DNA of 64,000 bases from Bifidobacterium [indicum] DSM 20214 = LMG 11587 (GTDB taxonomy: Bacteria > Actinomycetota > Actinomycetes > Actinomycetales > Bifidobacteriaceae): NCBI RefSeq assembly GCF_000706765.1, contig NZ_CP006018.1, positions 620,001-684,000 of the forward strand, read 5' to 3'. Below are positions 26,016 to 35,130 of the stretch, piece after piece. The translations under genes were made by a program, and so were the position numbers. Position 1 is the stretch's first letter; each line of letters starts with the position of its first letter. Below the pieces are notes generated by a model. The model saw only the letters and a list, made by a program, of their open reading frames with translations. It searched no databases and was not told where the DNA came from.

Positions 26016-27671
26016 ATGAAGAAGCAATCGGTTCTTACCATTGCTGCTGCAGGTATGTGCTCCATGGCGCTCCTGCTCAGCGCCTGCGGTGGTTCGGGCG
26101 ATTCCGCTGGCAGCGCAGATGCCAAGGGCGGAAACGACACCATGATCAGTGTGTTCAACCCAGAACCCGCCAACCCCCTGATCCCCAGCATGACCAATGA
26201 GGTAGGCGGTGGCAACCCCATCGATATCCTCTTCTCGAAGCTGGTCCGGTTTGATGACAAGGGCAAGCCGAAGAACGAGATCGCCAAGGAGATCAAGGCC
26301 AACGACGACAACACGCAGTACACCGTCACGCTCAAGGACGGATGGAAGTTCTCCGATGGCACCCCTGTGACGCCGCAGTCCTTCACCAAGGCCTGGTCGT
26401 TTGCCGCCAATGCTGCCAACAAGCAGCTGGGGTCGAGCTTCTTCACGGACATCAAGGGCTATGACGAGCTGCAGGGCGATGATGTCGCACCTGACGCCCA
26501 GCTCTCCGGCCTCAAGGTCGTCGACGACAAGACCTTCACCGTGGATCTGAACGAGGCCTCGTCCACCTTCCCGGTCCAGGTCGGCTACACCGCCTTCGCA
26601 CCCCTGCCCGAGTCCTTCTACAAGGACACCAAGGCCTTCGGCGAGAAGCCGGTGACCGTGGGCCCCTACAAGTTCGACTCCTGGAGCCACAACAAGTTCA
26701 TCAAGGTCGTCAAGGATGAGAACTACAAGGGCGACATCAAGGTGAAGAACGGCGGAATCGAGTTCCGTGCCTACCTCGACCCGACCGCGGCATTCCGCGA
26801 CGTCGAGGCCGGACATCTTGATGTTCTGGATACCATACCGTCTTCCGACCGCAGGACCTTCCAGACCAACAGCTCCGTTCAGGCCATCAACGATCCCGGT
26901 TCGGTCCTTCAGATGTTCACCGTGCCGACCTACATGAAGCACTTCGGTGAGGACCAGGAAGGCAAGCTCCGCCGTCAGGCCATCTCCATGGCCATCGACC
27001 GCAACGCCATCATCAAGAAGGTGCTCGCCGACACCGGCCAGGAGGTCCACGACTTCACCTCGCCCGTCATCCCCGGTTACTCCAAGGACATCAAGGGCTC
27101 CGACGTGCTGAAGTACAACCCCGACAAGGCGAACGAACTTTGGGAAGAGGCCAACAAGATCAGCCCCTGGACCGAGGCCGACTCCTTCAAGATTGCCTAC
27201 AACGCCGATGGTGCCCACAAGGAGGTCTACGACGCTGTCACCAACTCCATCAAGAACACGCTGAAGATCAACGCAGCCGGCAACCCCCTGCCCACCTTCA
27301 ACGAGTTCCGCAGCAACGTCCAGAACCGCAAGTTCACCGATTCGGCCTTCCGCTCCGGCTGGCAGCCCGATTACCCCTCGCCCGAGTCCTACCTGCTGAG
27401 CAACTTCGCTTCCTCGGCTGCCGATGGCAGGGGATCCAACGATGGCGACTACAAGAACTCCGAGTTCGACCAGCTGCTGACCAAGGCGGCCTCCGCCAAG
27501 AGCCTTGACGAAGCCAACAAGATCTATCAGCAGGCCGAGCAGATTCTCTTCGAGGACCTGCCTGCCATTCCGCTGTACTACAGGAACGCCAACGGCATTG
27601 CTGCCAAGGATATTCAGGGCTTCACCTTCAACTGGAAGGGCGTCCCCGAATACTCCGAACTCAGCAAGTGA
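26016..27671 (+). CDS. oppA: Oligopeptide ABC transporter substrate-binding lipoprotein (second copy)
   Basis: This 551-residue OppA-type lipoprotein has signal peptide MKKQSVLTIAAAGMCSMALLLSAC and a lipid-modified Cys. It contains YTVTLKDGWKFSDGTPV and LRRQAISMAIDRNAIIKK, then the C-terminal AEQILFEDLPAIPLYY. It is lysine-rich with strongly biased codons, which suggests higher expression than the first copy. AAAGGA lies upstream. It is followed by a strong terminator and then oppB. In such loci the terminator lets binding protein exceed permease in amount. Confidence 0.93.
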   Translation: MKKQSVLTIAAAGMCSMALLLSACGGSGDSAGSADAKGGNDTMISVFNPEPANPLIPSMTNEVGGGNPIDILFSKLVRFDDKGKPKNEIAKEIKANDDNTQYTVTLKDGWKFSDGTPVTPQSFTKAWSFAANAANKQLGSSFFTDIKGYDELQGDDVAPDAQLSGLKVVDDKTFTVDLNEASSTFPVQVGYTAFAPLPESFYKDTKAFGEKPVTVGPYKFDSWSHNKFIKVVKDENYKGDIKVKNGGIEFRAYLDPTAAFRDVEAGHLDVLDTIPSSDRRTFQTNSSVQAINDPGSVLQMFTVPTYMKHFGEDQEGKLRRQAISMAIDRNAIIKKVLADTGQEVHDFTSPVIPGYSKDIKGSDVLKYNPDKANELWEEANKISPWTEADSFKIAYNADGAHKEVYDAVTNSIKNTLKINAAGNPLPTFNEFRSNVQNRKFTDSAFRSGWQPDYPSPESYLLSNFASSAADGRGSNDGDYKNSEFDQLLTKAASAKSLDEANKIYQQAEQILFEDLPAIPLYYRNANGIAAKDIQGFTFNWKGVPEYSELSK

Positions 27672-27724
27672 TTTTGGTCTGATACTGTTTCCCTGATCGG
27701 TACAGTCGACAGGGAGGCGGTCTG

Positions 27725-27760
27725 AACCGGTGCGGATGAGTGATGTCCGCACCGGTTTTT
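27725..27760 (+). terminator. Rho-independent terminator between oppA and oppB
   Basis: AACCGGTGCGGA at 27725-27736 pairs perfectly with TCCGCACCGGTT at 27746-27757, and the hairpin is followed by TTT. It would limit read-through from the binding protein gene into the permease genes. Confidence 0.85.
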
Positions 27761-27901
27761 CCATCCAGCACCCCGGCACAGCCGGCCGGATGGGGTCTCG
27801 GCAGGCCCTGTTGAGGTGTACTGGTAGACTCGTACAAGTATTTTTGAGGCGACCGGGTCCCAATGTCAGCCCAGGTCGCGGACTATAAAGGAGAAAAGCC
27901 G

Positions 27902-28828
27902 ATGGGTAAATATCTTCTGCGGCGTATTCTGCAGATGATCCCCGTCGTTCTCGGCACCACCCTGCTGATCTACGCACTGGTCTTTGCACTTCCCGGCGAC
28001 CCCGTGGCCGCCATGTTCGGAGACAAGCCGGTCAATCAGGCGGTGGCTGCACAGATACGTTCGGAGTACAATCTCGACAAGCCGTTCATCGTTCAGTACG
28101 TCCTCTTCCTCAAGAACGCCCTGACCCTGAACTTCGGCAACACCTTCTCGGGGCAGCCTGTGATCGCCGTCATCGGCAGGGCCTTCCCGGTGACCATCAA
28201 GCTCGCATTGATGGCTTTCGTCTTCGAGGGTGTCTTCGGCGTCATCTTCGGCATCATCGGCGGCCTGAACAAGGGTCGGTGGTCCGACAGTGTCATCCTG
28301 GTCCTCTCACTCCTCCTGATTTCGGTGCCCACCTTCGTCACCGGCTTCATCCTGCAGTATCTCTGCGGTGTAAAATGGCACATCCTTCCGGTCACAGCCG
28401 GGGCCTCACCCGGTTTCATCGACCTGCTCATGCCTGCTGTGGTGCTGGGATCGGTATCCATGGCTTCGATCATCAGACTGACGAGAACCGAGATTACCTC
28501 GAACATCTCCGAGGACTACGTGCGTACGGCCAGGGCAAAGGGCATGAGCAACTCCAAGGTCATCAGCCGCCATGTTCTCCGCAACTCCCTGATTCCGGTT
28601 GTGACCTACCTGGGCGCCGACATCGGTGCACTCATGGGAGGCGCCATGATCACGGAACGAATCTTCAACATCCAGGGCGTGGGCAACACGCTGTTCCAGG
28701 CGATCACACGTGGTGAGGGGACCCTGGTGGTCTCCCTGGTCACCATCCTGGTCATGATCTTTGTGGTCTGCAGCCTCCTGGTCGATATGCTCTATGCGGT
28801 CCTCGACCCGCGTATCAGGTACGCGTGA
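27902..28828 (+). CDS. oppB: Oligopeptide ABC transporter permease OppB
   Basis: This 308-residue inner-membrane permease has six helices, starting with GKYLLRRILQMIPVVLGTTLLIYAL. It has the EAA motif EDYVRTARAKGMSNSKVISRHVLRNSL facing the ATPase and ends with the typical LVDMLYAVLDPRIRY. I use ATG 27902 because AAAGGAG lies upstream; the ATG at 27863 would add 13 residues not seen in the family. A weak -10-like TAGACT lies at 27825-27830. Confidence 0.94.
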   Translation: MGKYLLRRILQMIPVVLGTTLLIYALVFALPGDPVAAMFGDKPVNQAVAAQIRSEYNLDKPFIVQYVLFLKNALTLNFGNTFSGQPVIAVIGRAFPVTIKLALMAFVFEGVFGVIFGIIGGLNKGRWSDSVILVLSLLLISVPTFVTGFILQYLCGVKWHILPVTAGASPGFIDLLMPAVVLGSVSMASIIRLTRTEITSNISEDYVRTARAKGMSNSKVISRHVLRNSLIPVVTYLGADIGALMGGAMITERIFNIQGVGNTLFQAITRGEGTLVVSLVTILVMIFVVCSLLVDMLYAVLDPRIRYA

Positions 28829-28835
28829 AAGGGCC

Positions 28836-29849
28836 ATGGTTGATATGACTGATATGACAATGAACGAATTCGATTCAATGAACGAGAGTCAGGCCGAGGT
28901 CTTCTTCCCGGACCCCCTGCCCGGTCAGGAGCGCTTCGTCGCACCCACCGAGGAGACGCCCCTGCGTGCGGTGGACTCCGTGGATGACGATGTTCCTCCC
29001 ACCAGCATGTGGGTGGATGCCTGGAGGACCCTGCGGAGGAACCCCCTCTTCATCATCTCGGCGATTCTGGCCATTTTCGTAATCGTTGTGGCCCTCTTCC
29101 CCTCGCTCTTCACCAAGCAGGACCCGGTTGTCTGCAACCTGAACGACTCCCTTGAGCCTAGCCGCGCAGGCCACCCCTTCGGGTTCGATCTTCAGGGATG
29201 CGATGTGTACAGCCGTGTGGTCTATGGGGCCCGAACCTCGGTCTCCATCGGCATCATGACCACCATCCTGGTCACGCTGATCGGCGGTCTGGTTGGTGCA
29301 TTGGCGGGCTTCTTCGGAGGCTGGGTCGATGGCCTTCTGAGCCGAATCACCGACATCTTCTTCGCCATCCCCATGCTGCTGGGCGCAATCGTCCTCCTGC
29401 AGATGTTCCGCACCTCCACCTCCCTGTGGAAGATCATCTTCACCCTGACCCTGTTCGGGTGGGTCAACATGGCCCGCATAACGAGGAGTGCGGTCATGGA
29501 AGCGAAGAACCTGGAGTTCAACACGGCCTCGACGGCCCTGGGCTCCACCCCGGTGCGCAACCTCTTCAGGCACATCATGCCCAACTCCTTGGCCCCTATC
29601 ATCGTCATGGCCACCACGTCAATGGGTACCTACATCGTCTCCGAGGCGACACTGAGCTTCCTGGGCGTGGGTCTGCCCTCAAGCGTGGTCTCCTGGGGCG
29701 GCGACATTTCGACGGCACAGAGCCTTCTGACCACCAATCCCTCGGTCCTCTTCTATCCGTCCGCAGCCTTGGCCATTACGGTCCTGGCCTTCATCATGAT
29801 GGGTGATGCGGTCAAGGATGCATTGGATCCGAAGAGCAGAACGGCCTGA
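28836..29849 (+). CDS. oppC: Oligopeptide ABC transporter permease OppC
   Basis: This 337-residue permease has an unusually long hydrophilic N terminus of about 75 residues before the first helix (LFIISAILAIFVIVVALF). The OppC pattern follows: GHPFGFDLQGCDVYSRVVYGARTS, then the EAA loop KNLEFNTASTALGSTPVRNLFRHIMPNSLAP. It ends in SSVVSWGGDIS and VKDALDPKSR. It starts seven bases after oppB. Several ATGs lie within the first eight codons, so the start could shift slightly. Confidence 0.93.
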   Translation: MVDMTDMTMNEFDSMNESQAEVFFPDPLPGQERFVAPTEETPLRAVDSVDDDVPPTSMWVDAWRTLRRNPLFIISAILAIFVIVVALFPSLFTKQDPVVCNLNDSLEPSRAGHPFGFDLQGCDVYSRVVYGARTSVSIGIMTTILVTLIGGLVGALAGFFGGWVDGLLSRITDIFFAIPMLLGAIVLLQMFRTSTSLWKIIFTLTLFGWVNMARITRSAVMEAKNLEFNTASTALGSTPVRNLFRHIMPNSLAPIIVMATTSMGTYIVSEATLSFLGVGLPSSVVSWGGDISTAQSLLTTNPSVLFYPSAALAITVLAFIMMGDAVKDALDPKSRTA

Positions 29850-29860
29850 GTGGAGGAAGC

Positions 29861-31876
29861 ATGAGTCAAGAAGATAGCTTTGCAAATCAACAGGCTGAGC
29901 AGGCAACCCCTGAAGCCTCCAGTCCTCTCCTGGAGGTGAAGGACCTCAAGGTCGACTTCACCTCGGACGGGCGGGATGTCCATGCGGTTCGCAACGCCTC
30001 TTTCAGCGTCTACCCGGGGCAGTGGGTTGCCATCGTGGGGGAGTCGGGCTCGGGTAAGTCCACCTCCGCCATGGGTGTGCTGGGCCTTCTCCCCGGCACC
30101 GGCAGGGTGGTCGGCGGCAGCATCAAACTGCACGACCGAGAGCTGGTCGGGCTGAGCTCCAAGGAGTATGAAGACCTCCGTGGTTCGCAGATTGGCCTGG
30201 TACCCCAGGATCCGATGAGCAACCTGAATCCGGTCTGGAAGATCGGAACACAGGTCAAGGAGGCCCTGGTCGCCAACAAGATGGATGTTTCCCGTGAGAA
30301 GCGCTCCAAGCTGGCCCAACGGCTGGCGGAGACCGAGAAGGTCAAGCTCAAGTCTTCGGATGATGAGCTCTTCATTTCCTCAGCTGACCTGCCCGGTCTC
30401 CTCGATGCCGCCAAGACGGCCCTGGACAAGGCCGGCGTCAAGGATGTCGACAAGATCATGGAGTCCCTCAAATCCGAATGGGATGTAGGCTCCGAGACCA
30501 GGTGGGGGGTTGCAAGCTCCCTGATTAAGGCCGGTCTGAGTGAGGACGAGGCCTGGTCCCTGGCCAAGGCCCACGTGACCGGTTCGGATATGAACGACCG
30601 TATTGCAGGTCTCCTCTCCGAGGCGGGCCTGCCGGAGGCGGCCACCCGCGCCCGTCAGTATCCGCACGAGTTCTCGGGTGGTATGCGTCAGCGTGCCCTG
30701 ATCGCCATTGGTCTGGCTTCCAGGCCTGACCTTCTGATTGCCGATGAACCGACCAGCGCCCTGGACGTGACTGTTCAGAAGAAGATCCTCGATCATCTTC
30801 AGGGTCTGACCGACTCCCTGGGTACGGCCGTGCTCTTCATCACCCACGACCTGGGTCTGGCCGCAGAGCGTGCCCAGCACATCGTGGTCATGTACAAGGG
30901 TCAGGTGGTCGAATCCGGCCCCAGCCTGGACGTCCTGCAGCACCCGCAGCACCCCTACACCAAGCGGCTTGTTCAGGCCGCTCCGTCCCTGGCCTCCCAG
31001 CGCATCATCTCCGCCAAGGAGCGGGGGCAGGATGCCGAGAGTCTGATGGAGCACCACGTCAAGGGTGAATCGACCCTGGAACGCAGCGAGCACATCATCA
31101 CGGTGGAGCACCTGACCAAGGAGTTCAAGCTTCCGAAGCGGAGGGAACTCTTCAAGGCCGTCGATGACGTCTCCTTCTCGGTCAAGCGTGGAACCACCCT
31201 GGCCATAGTGGGGGAGTCCGGTTCGGGCAAGTCGACCGTGGCCAACATGGTCCTCCACCTGCTCAATCCCACGTCGGGCAAGGTGTCCTACGAAAACAAG
31301 GACATTTCCGGATTCAAGGGCAAGGAGCTTTTGGAATTCCGTAGGCATGTGCAGCCGGTGTTCCAGAACCCCTACGGATCCCTGGATCCCATGTACTCCA
31401 TCTTCCGGTCCATCGAGGAGCCCCTGCGCATCCACAAGATCGGAGACCGCAAGGCCAGGGAGGAGCGTGTCCGCGAACTTCTTGACATGGTGGAGATGCC
31501 GGAGTCGGTTATGGGGCGTTACCCCAACGAGCTCTCCGGTGGTCAGCGTCAGCGCATCGCCATCGCCCGTGCCATGGCTTTGAATCCTGATGTCATCATC
31601 TGCGATGAGGCCGTTTCCGCCCTGGACGTTCTGGTCCAGGACCAGGTTCTGCGTCTGCTCAATGACCTTCAGGCAGAGCGTGGTCTGAGTTACCTCTTCA
31701 TCACCCATGACCTTGCCGTGGTCAGGCAGATCGCCGACGAGGTGGTTGTCATGCAGCATGGCAGGTTGGTTGAGCACGCCACCACCGATGAGGTGTTCGA
31801 CCACCCGCAGCGTCAGTACACCCGTGACCTGCTTGACGCCATTCCCGGCGGCAAGCTTCGTCTGGGTCTCGATTAA
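29861..31876 (+). CDS. Oligopeptide ABC transporter ATPase with both nucleotide-binding domains (OppD-OppF fusion)
   Basis: This 671-residue protein combines the two ATPases that are usually separate. The first half has Walker [14 protein letters not shown], signature [10 protein letters not shown] and Walker [14 protein letters not shown]. The second half has [29 protein letters not shown] and [13 protein letters not shown]. Within the first domain, residues about 145-245 form an extra charged helical stretch between the Q loop ([14 protein letters not shown]) and the signature, longer than in typical OppD. GGAGGAAGC precedes the start. Gene order oppA-oppB-oppC-oppDF indicates a complete peptide importer. 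Confidence 0.93.
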   Translation: MSQEDSFANQQAEQATPEASSPLLEVKDLKVDFTSDGRDVHAVRNASFSVYPGQWVAIVGESGSGKSTSAMGVLGLLPGTGRVVGGSIKLHDRELVGLSSKEYEDLRGSQIGLVPQDPMSNLNPVWKIGTQVKEALVANKMDVSREKRSKLAQRLAETEKVKLKSSDDELFISSADLPGLLDAAKTALDKAGVKDVDKIMESLKSEWDVGSETRWGVASSLIKAGLSEDEAWSLAKAHVTGSDMNDRIAGLLSEAGLPEAATRARQYPHEFSGGMRQRALIAIGLASRPDLLIADEPTSALDVTVQKKILDHLQGLTDSLGTAVLFITHDLGLAAERAQHIVVMYKGQVVESGPSLDVLQHPQHPYTKRLVQAAPSLASQRIISAKERGQDAESLMEHHVKGESTLERSEHIITVEHLTKEFKLPKRRELFKAVDDVSFSVKRGTTLAIVGESGSGKSTVANMVLHLLNPTSGKVSYENKDISGFKGKELLEFRRHVQPVFQNPYGSLDPMYSIFRSIEEPLRIHKIGDRKAREERVRELLDMVEMPESVMGRYPNELSGGQRQRIAIARAMALNPDVIICDEAVSALDVLVQDQVLRLLNDLQAERGLSYLFITHDLAVVRQIADEVVVMQHGRLVEHATTDEVFDHPQRQYTRDLLDAIPGGKLRLGLD

Positions 31877-31882
31877 CGATCG

Positions 31883-31914
31883 GCCGGCTCCTGTGACGGG
31901 TTGCAGGGGCCGGC
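31883..31914 (+). terminator. Possible terminator after the opp operon
   Basis: GCCGGCTCCTG at 31883-31893 pairs with CAGGGGCCGGC at 31904-31914, with one wobble pair. No T run follows, so its strength is uncertain. Confidence 0.45.
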
Positions 31915-31956
31915 TATGAAGGCGCCGGATTGGCGTCACTGAGGAAACGAGGCATC

Positions 31957-32849
31957 ATGGGACTGTTCGGTTTCGGTAGGAAGCACAAGAAGGATCAGGT
32001 ACTTGAGGGTCGCGATGAGGAAACCTCAACGTCTGATTCCGAAGCCCTGAAGAGCCAGGATAAGGGTGTTCCGACCAGGTTGGCGAAAACCGGAACGCAC
32101 AGGACCAGGATGCCCCTGCCCAGTCGGAGGAAACCGGCGAGACCAGGCAGAAGTCAGCTCATGATGAACGGGTTGACGTGAGCCTGACCGAAGGCGAACG
32201 TGGTGTGGATCACGGTCCCTGGGACAGCGAAGATGAGGATGCCGTCGACTATGACGACTACCTCGACATCGGTTCCCTGTTGCTTCCCTTCCTCCAGGGC
32301 AGTCAGCTCAGGCTCAAGTCCAATGGGAAGACGGGGGAGATCCTGGGTGCCACTGTGACGTATGGGTCCTCCAGCCTGGAATTGGAAGCCTTCGCGGCAC
32401 CCAAGTCCCTGGGCCTCTGGGAGGAGATCCGTGCCGACATCCACAAGGCCAATCCCAAGTCCAAGGAAATGGATGGGGTCTTCGGTCGCGAGTTGACCCT
32501 TCCTGTCGAGGTCCGTGGCAAGAAGTTGATGACCCGCGTCGTGGGTATCGACGGACCACGTTGGATGCTGCGAGGCATTTTCTCCGGCCCTGCGGCAACG
32601 AAGGGCAAGGAGAAGGACCTGCTCGACCAATACCTGGCCGACCTGGTCGTGGTCAGGGGGGATGAGCCCCTTGCTCCGCGTGACCTGATCCCCATGCATG
32701 CCCCGGTCACTCCTGAACAGGACGGGGACGAGGACGGCAAGTCCAAGGACACCATTCCCGACAAGCCCGAGGGGCCTTTCGATTCTGACCAGCAGACCGA
32801 GGTGAAGACCACCCTCTCACGCGGCCCCATGTTCACCGAGGTGCGCTGA
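31957..32849 (+). pseudogene. DUF3710 family protein, interrupted by a frameshift
   Basis: The gene reads MGLFGFGRKHKKDQ from ATG 31957, with a ribosome-binding site. It then runs into a different frame that ends at 32181 with a basic, unnatural tail. The expected protein continues in the frame one base earlier: from about 32064 that frame gives an acidic linker (SDQVGENRNAQDQD...) and then the full DUF3710 core GPWDSEDEDAVDYDDYLDIG, AAPKSLGLWEEIR, IDGPRWMLRGIFSGPAA and LVVVRGDEPLAPRD to 32849. The break lies between 32064 and 32178 and looks like loss of one base. A GTG at 32178 could start a 223-residue product but has no good ribosome-binding site. Neighbours (DUF3159, TRAM methyltransferase) match the usual actinobacterial context. 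It may be a sequencing error. Confidence 0.7.
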
Positions 32850-32853
32850 GTCT

Positions 32854-33633
32854 GTGGGCGTGCAGGGGCGGGATGACCGGTCCACTGATCGGGGCGATGG
32901 GAAGCACACCGGCCTGGCGGCCCTGGCCGATGAGGACTTCTCGGTCTACGAGGCCATCGGCGGATGGCGCGGCATTGTGGAGTCCCTGTTGCCGGGCCTG
33001 GTGTTCCTGGTTGTGTTCCTCATAACGGGGAGCCTGACCTGGACCATCATGGCATCGGGTGCCCTTGCCCTGGTACAGCTGATACTGAGACTCCTCCAAG
33101 GAGGATCCTTCCTGGGAGCCCTGACCGGCCTGCTGGGGGTTGGCATCTGTCTGATTTCGGCCTGGTTGAGCAAGGATGCCAGGAACTACTATCTGCCGGG
33201 TTTCCTGATTAACTCGTTCTGGATCCTGGTACTGGGCGTCAGCCTGCTGGTCAGGATTCCGGGGATAGGTGTCCTGGTGGAGTACGTGCGCGAACCCGTG
33301 CTTTCGGGATTTCGGGCCTGGTTGAAATCCTGGCGGTCCGACCCTGTGCTGCTTCGGGCCTATACGAGGGTCACCCTGGTTTGGATACTGGTCTTCGTCA
33401 TCCGTCTGGCCGTGCAGGTTCCCCTGTACTTTGCGGGATCAGTCGGTCTCCTGGGCGGGGCCAGGCTGGTGCTCGGCGTCCCCTTTTTCGCCCTGGCCAT
33501 CTGGGTTTCCTGGCTGATGATGCGCGATCCTTTCCATGCCTTCCACGCTGTGCCAGGGAACAAGGGTGCTGAAACGGAAGAGCTTGACGGTATTGATGCA
33601 GGTGCGCATGGTGCTGGGCGGTCCAAGGGCTGA
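32854..33633 (+). CDS. DUF3159 family membrane protein
   Basis: This 259-residue protein starts at GTG after a hydrophilic 30 residues. It shows the DUF3159 signature YEAIGGWRGIVESLLPGLVFLVVFL, followed by helices including SGALALVQLILRLLQGGSFLGALTGLLGVGICLISAWLS, and LPGFLINSFWILVLGVSLLVRIPGIGVLVEYVRE. Further helices follow, then a charged tail. In actinobacteria this gene regularly sits between DUF3710 and an RNA methyltransferase, as here. The function is unknown; it is probably a six-helix integral membrane protein. Confidence 0.85.
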   Translation: MGVQGRDDRSTDRGDGKHTGLAALADEDFSVYEAIGGWRGIVESLLPGLVFLVVFLITGSLTWTIMASGALALVQLILRLLQGGSFLGALTGLLGVGICLISAWLSKDARNYYLPGFLINSFWILVLGVSLLVRIPGIGVLVEYVREPVLSGFRAWLKSWRSDPVLLRAYTRVTLVWILVFVIRLAVQVPLYFAGSVGLLGGARLVLGVPFFALAIWVSWLMMRDPFHAFHAVPGNKGAETEELDGIDAGAHGAGRSKG

Positions 33634-33678
33634 TTCCGTCAGGATAGGGATACCGCTTGGCTTGTAAGAAAGGCGAAT

Positions 33679-34956
33679 ATGGACGTTGAACTTCGCATTG
33701 AACGATATGCGGACCAGGGCCGGTGTGTGGCCCATCTGGACGGGCGAGTGGTTTTCGTACGCTTTGCCCTGCCGGGGGAGCTGGTTCGGGTCAGACTGGA
33801 TGAACCGCACAAGCGACAGGACCGGTATTGCACGGGCGAGGTGATAGAGGTCCTGGAGGCCAGCCCTGACCGACGTGAGCCGGTCTGGCCGATGGCAGGC
33901 CCACTGGCATGGGGAGGCGGTCTGGGCGGTGCCGATCTGATTCACGTCTCCCTGCCCGGGCAACTGACCTGGAAAGCCGACCTGATTCGCCAGCAGATGG
34001 AACGCTTGGGTGGCATCCGGCTCGAAGATGTGCCTATTGCACGCCCCGATGACGACACCTGCCCGGATGGTCTGCATTGGAGGACCCGCATAGATCTGGT
34101 TGCCGACGACCAGGGCAGACCCTCAATGCGGCGCCGAGGCTCCCACGAGAGGGTGGCCTTGGAGTCCATGCCGCTGGCTTCACGACGACTTCTCGACCAA
34201 GCCGATGAACTCGGCCTCTGGAACGGCGGGTTCAAGCCGGGAAGCAGAATCAGAATGGCCGTGCCGGAACCCTTGGACAGTCAAGGCACGGATGGGAACT
34301 TTGCCCTGCAGGTTGATGGAAGAACCGAGAAGGGGAGCGACCCCCTGACCGAGCGGATACGGCCGAACACCGGTCGCCCGGATGAGGACACATTCACGTA
34401 CAGGGTCGATGCCGGCGGGTTCTGGCAGATACATAGACTGGCTCCCTCCCTGCTCTCGGGTGCGGTCCTGACCGAGGCGAGACGACGCATTGGCGAGCAG
34501 AAGGCTCCGGTTGTCTGGGACCTCTATTCCGGTGCTGGTCTTTTCACCCTTCCCCTGGCCGCCGCCTTCGGAGGGCGGTCACGGATTCTGGCAGTGGAGG
34601 GTGCTGCCGGAGCGGTGACCAGGGCCAGGGAAAACCTCGCGGCTGCGGATATGACCAATACGGAGGTAAGGCGGGGCGATGTGGGGCGCGTGCTCAAGCA
34701 TGGAGTGCCCAAGGCACTGGCCCATCCTGACCTTGTCCTCCTGGACCCTCCACGTGCGGGTGCCAAGGCCGAGGTATGCAGACTTCTGAATCAGGCGGCC
34801 CCCTCGACGATCATCTACGTGGCCTGTGACCCCACCAGTCTGGCCAGGGATACGGGAACCCTGCTCTCGCTTGGCTACGAGCTGGCCGATATTCACGCCT
34901 ACGACATCTACCCGATGACCCATCATGTGGAGACCATGGCGGTCTTTACCAGGTAG
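33679..34956 (+). CDS. TRAM-domain class I RNA (uracil-5-)methyltransferase
   Basis: This 425-residue SAM-dependent enzyme is of the RumA/TrmA type. An N-terminal TRAM RNA-binding domain covers about residues 1-58 (VELRIERYADQGRCVAHLDGRVVFV). The catalytic fold has the SAM motif VWDLYSGAGLFTLPLA, then LVLLDPPRAGA. It ends with YVACDPTSLARD, whose Cys is the expected nucleophile. The iron-sulfur cysteines of RlmD are absent, so it is the cluster-free actinobacterial type. AGAAAGG lies upstream. The exact uridine target (23S rRNA or tRNA) cannot be told. Confidence 0.9.
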   Translation: MDVELRIERYADQGRCVAHLDGRVVFVRFALPGELVRVRLDEPHKRQDRYCTGEVIEVLEASPDRREPVWPMAGPLAWGGGLGGADLIHVSLPGQLTWKADLIRQQMERLGGIRLEDVPIARPDDDTCPDGLHWRTRIDLVADDQGRPSMRRRGSHERVALESMPLASRRLLDQADELGLWNGGFKPGSRIRMAVPEPLDSQGTDGNFALQVDGRTEKGSDPLTERIRPNTGRPDEDTFTYRVDAGGFWQIHRLAPSLLSGAVLTEARRRIGEQKAPVVWDLYSGAGLFTLPLAAAFGGRSRILAVEGAAGAVTRARENLAAADMTNTEVRRGDVGRVLKHGVPKALAHPDLVLLDPPRAGAKAEVCRLLNQAAPSTIIYVACDPTSLARDTGTLLSLGYELADIHAYDIYPMTHHVETMAVFTR

Positions 34957-35117
34957 GTTCGCGGTTATGGCCCCTGCCTTGCATCCGTGGATTTTTCGGG
35001 CCGTGTTGACGCCCCCGCCCTGCCATGGTCGCCCAGAGGTCGGTGGCGGAGGTGTCATCCTTTGACTCGATGGCCCCAGCAGTCGACGCCTTGCGGGTGG
35101 AAATGGTGGTTTTCGTC

Positions 35118-35123
35118 TACAAT
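35118..35123 (+). promoter_or_regulatory. -10 box of the lipoprotein gene
   Basis: TACAAT ends seven bases before the ATG at 35131, so transcription would begin at or next to the start codon and give a leaderless message. No good -35 box is visible at 16-18 bp. Confidence 0.5.
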
Positions 35124-35130
35124 ACCGGTG

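Noticed and set aside
25911-27989. 692-codon antisense frame opposite oppA
   Set aside because: Val/Gly/Leu-rich shadow of the Lys-rich, biased oppA gene; it also spans the oppA terminator.
32040-32110. Programmed -1 frameshift in the DUF3710 gene
   Set aside because: No XXXYYYZ heptamer or downstream structure is seen in the overlap; a plain one-base loss or error explains it better.
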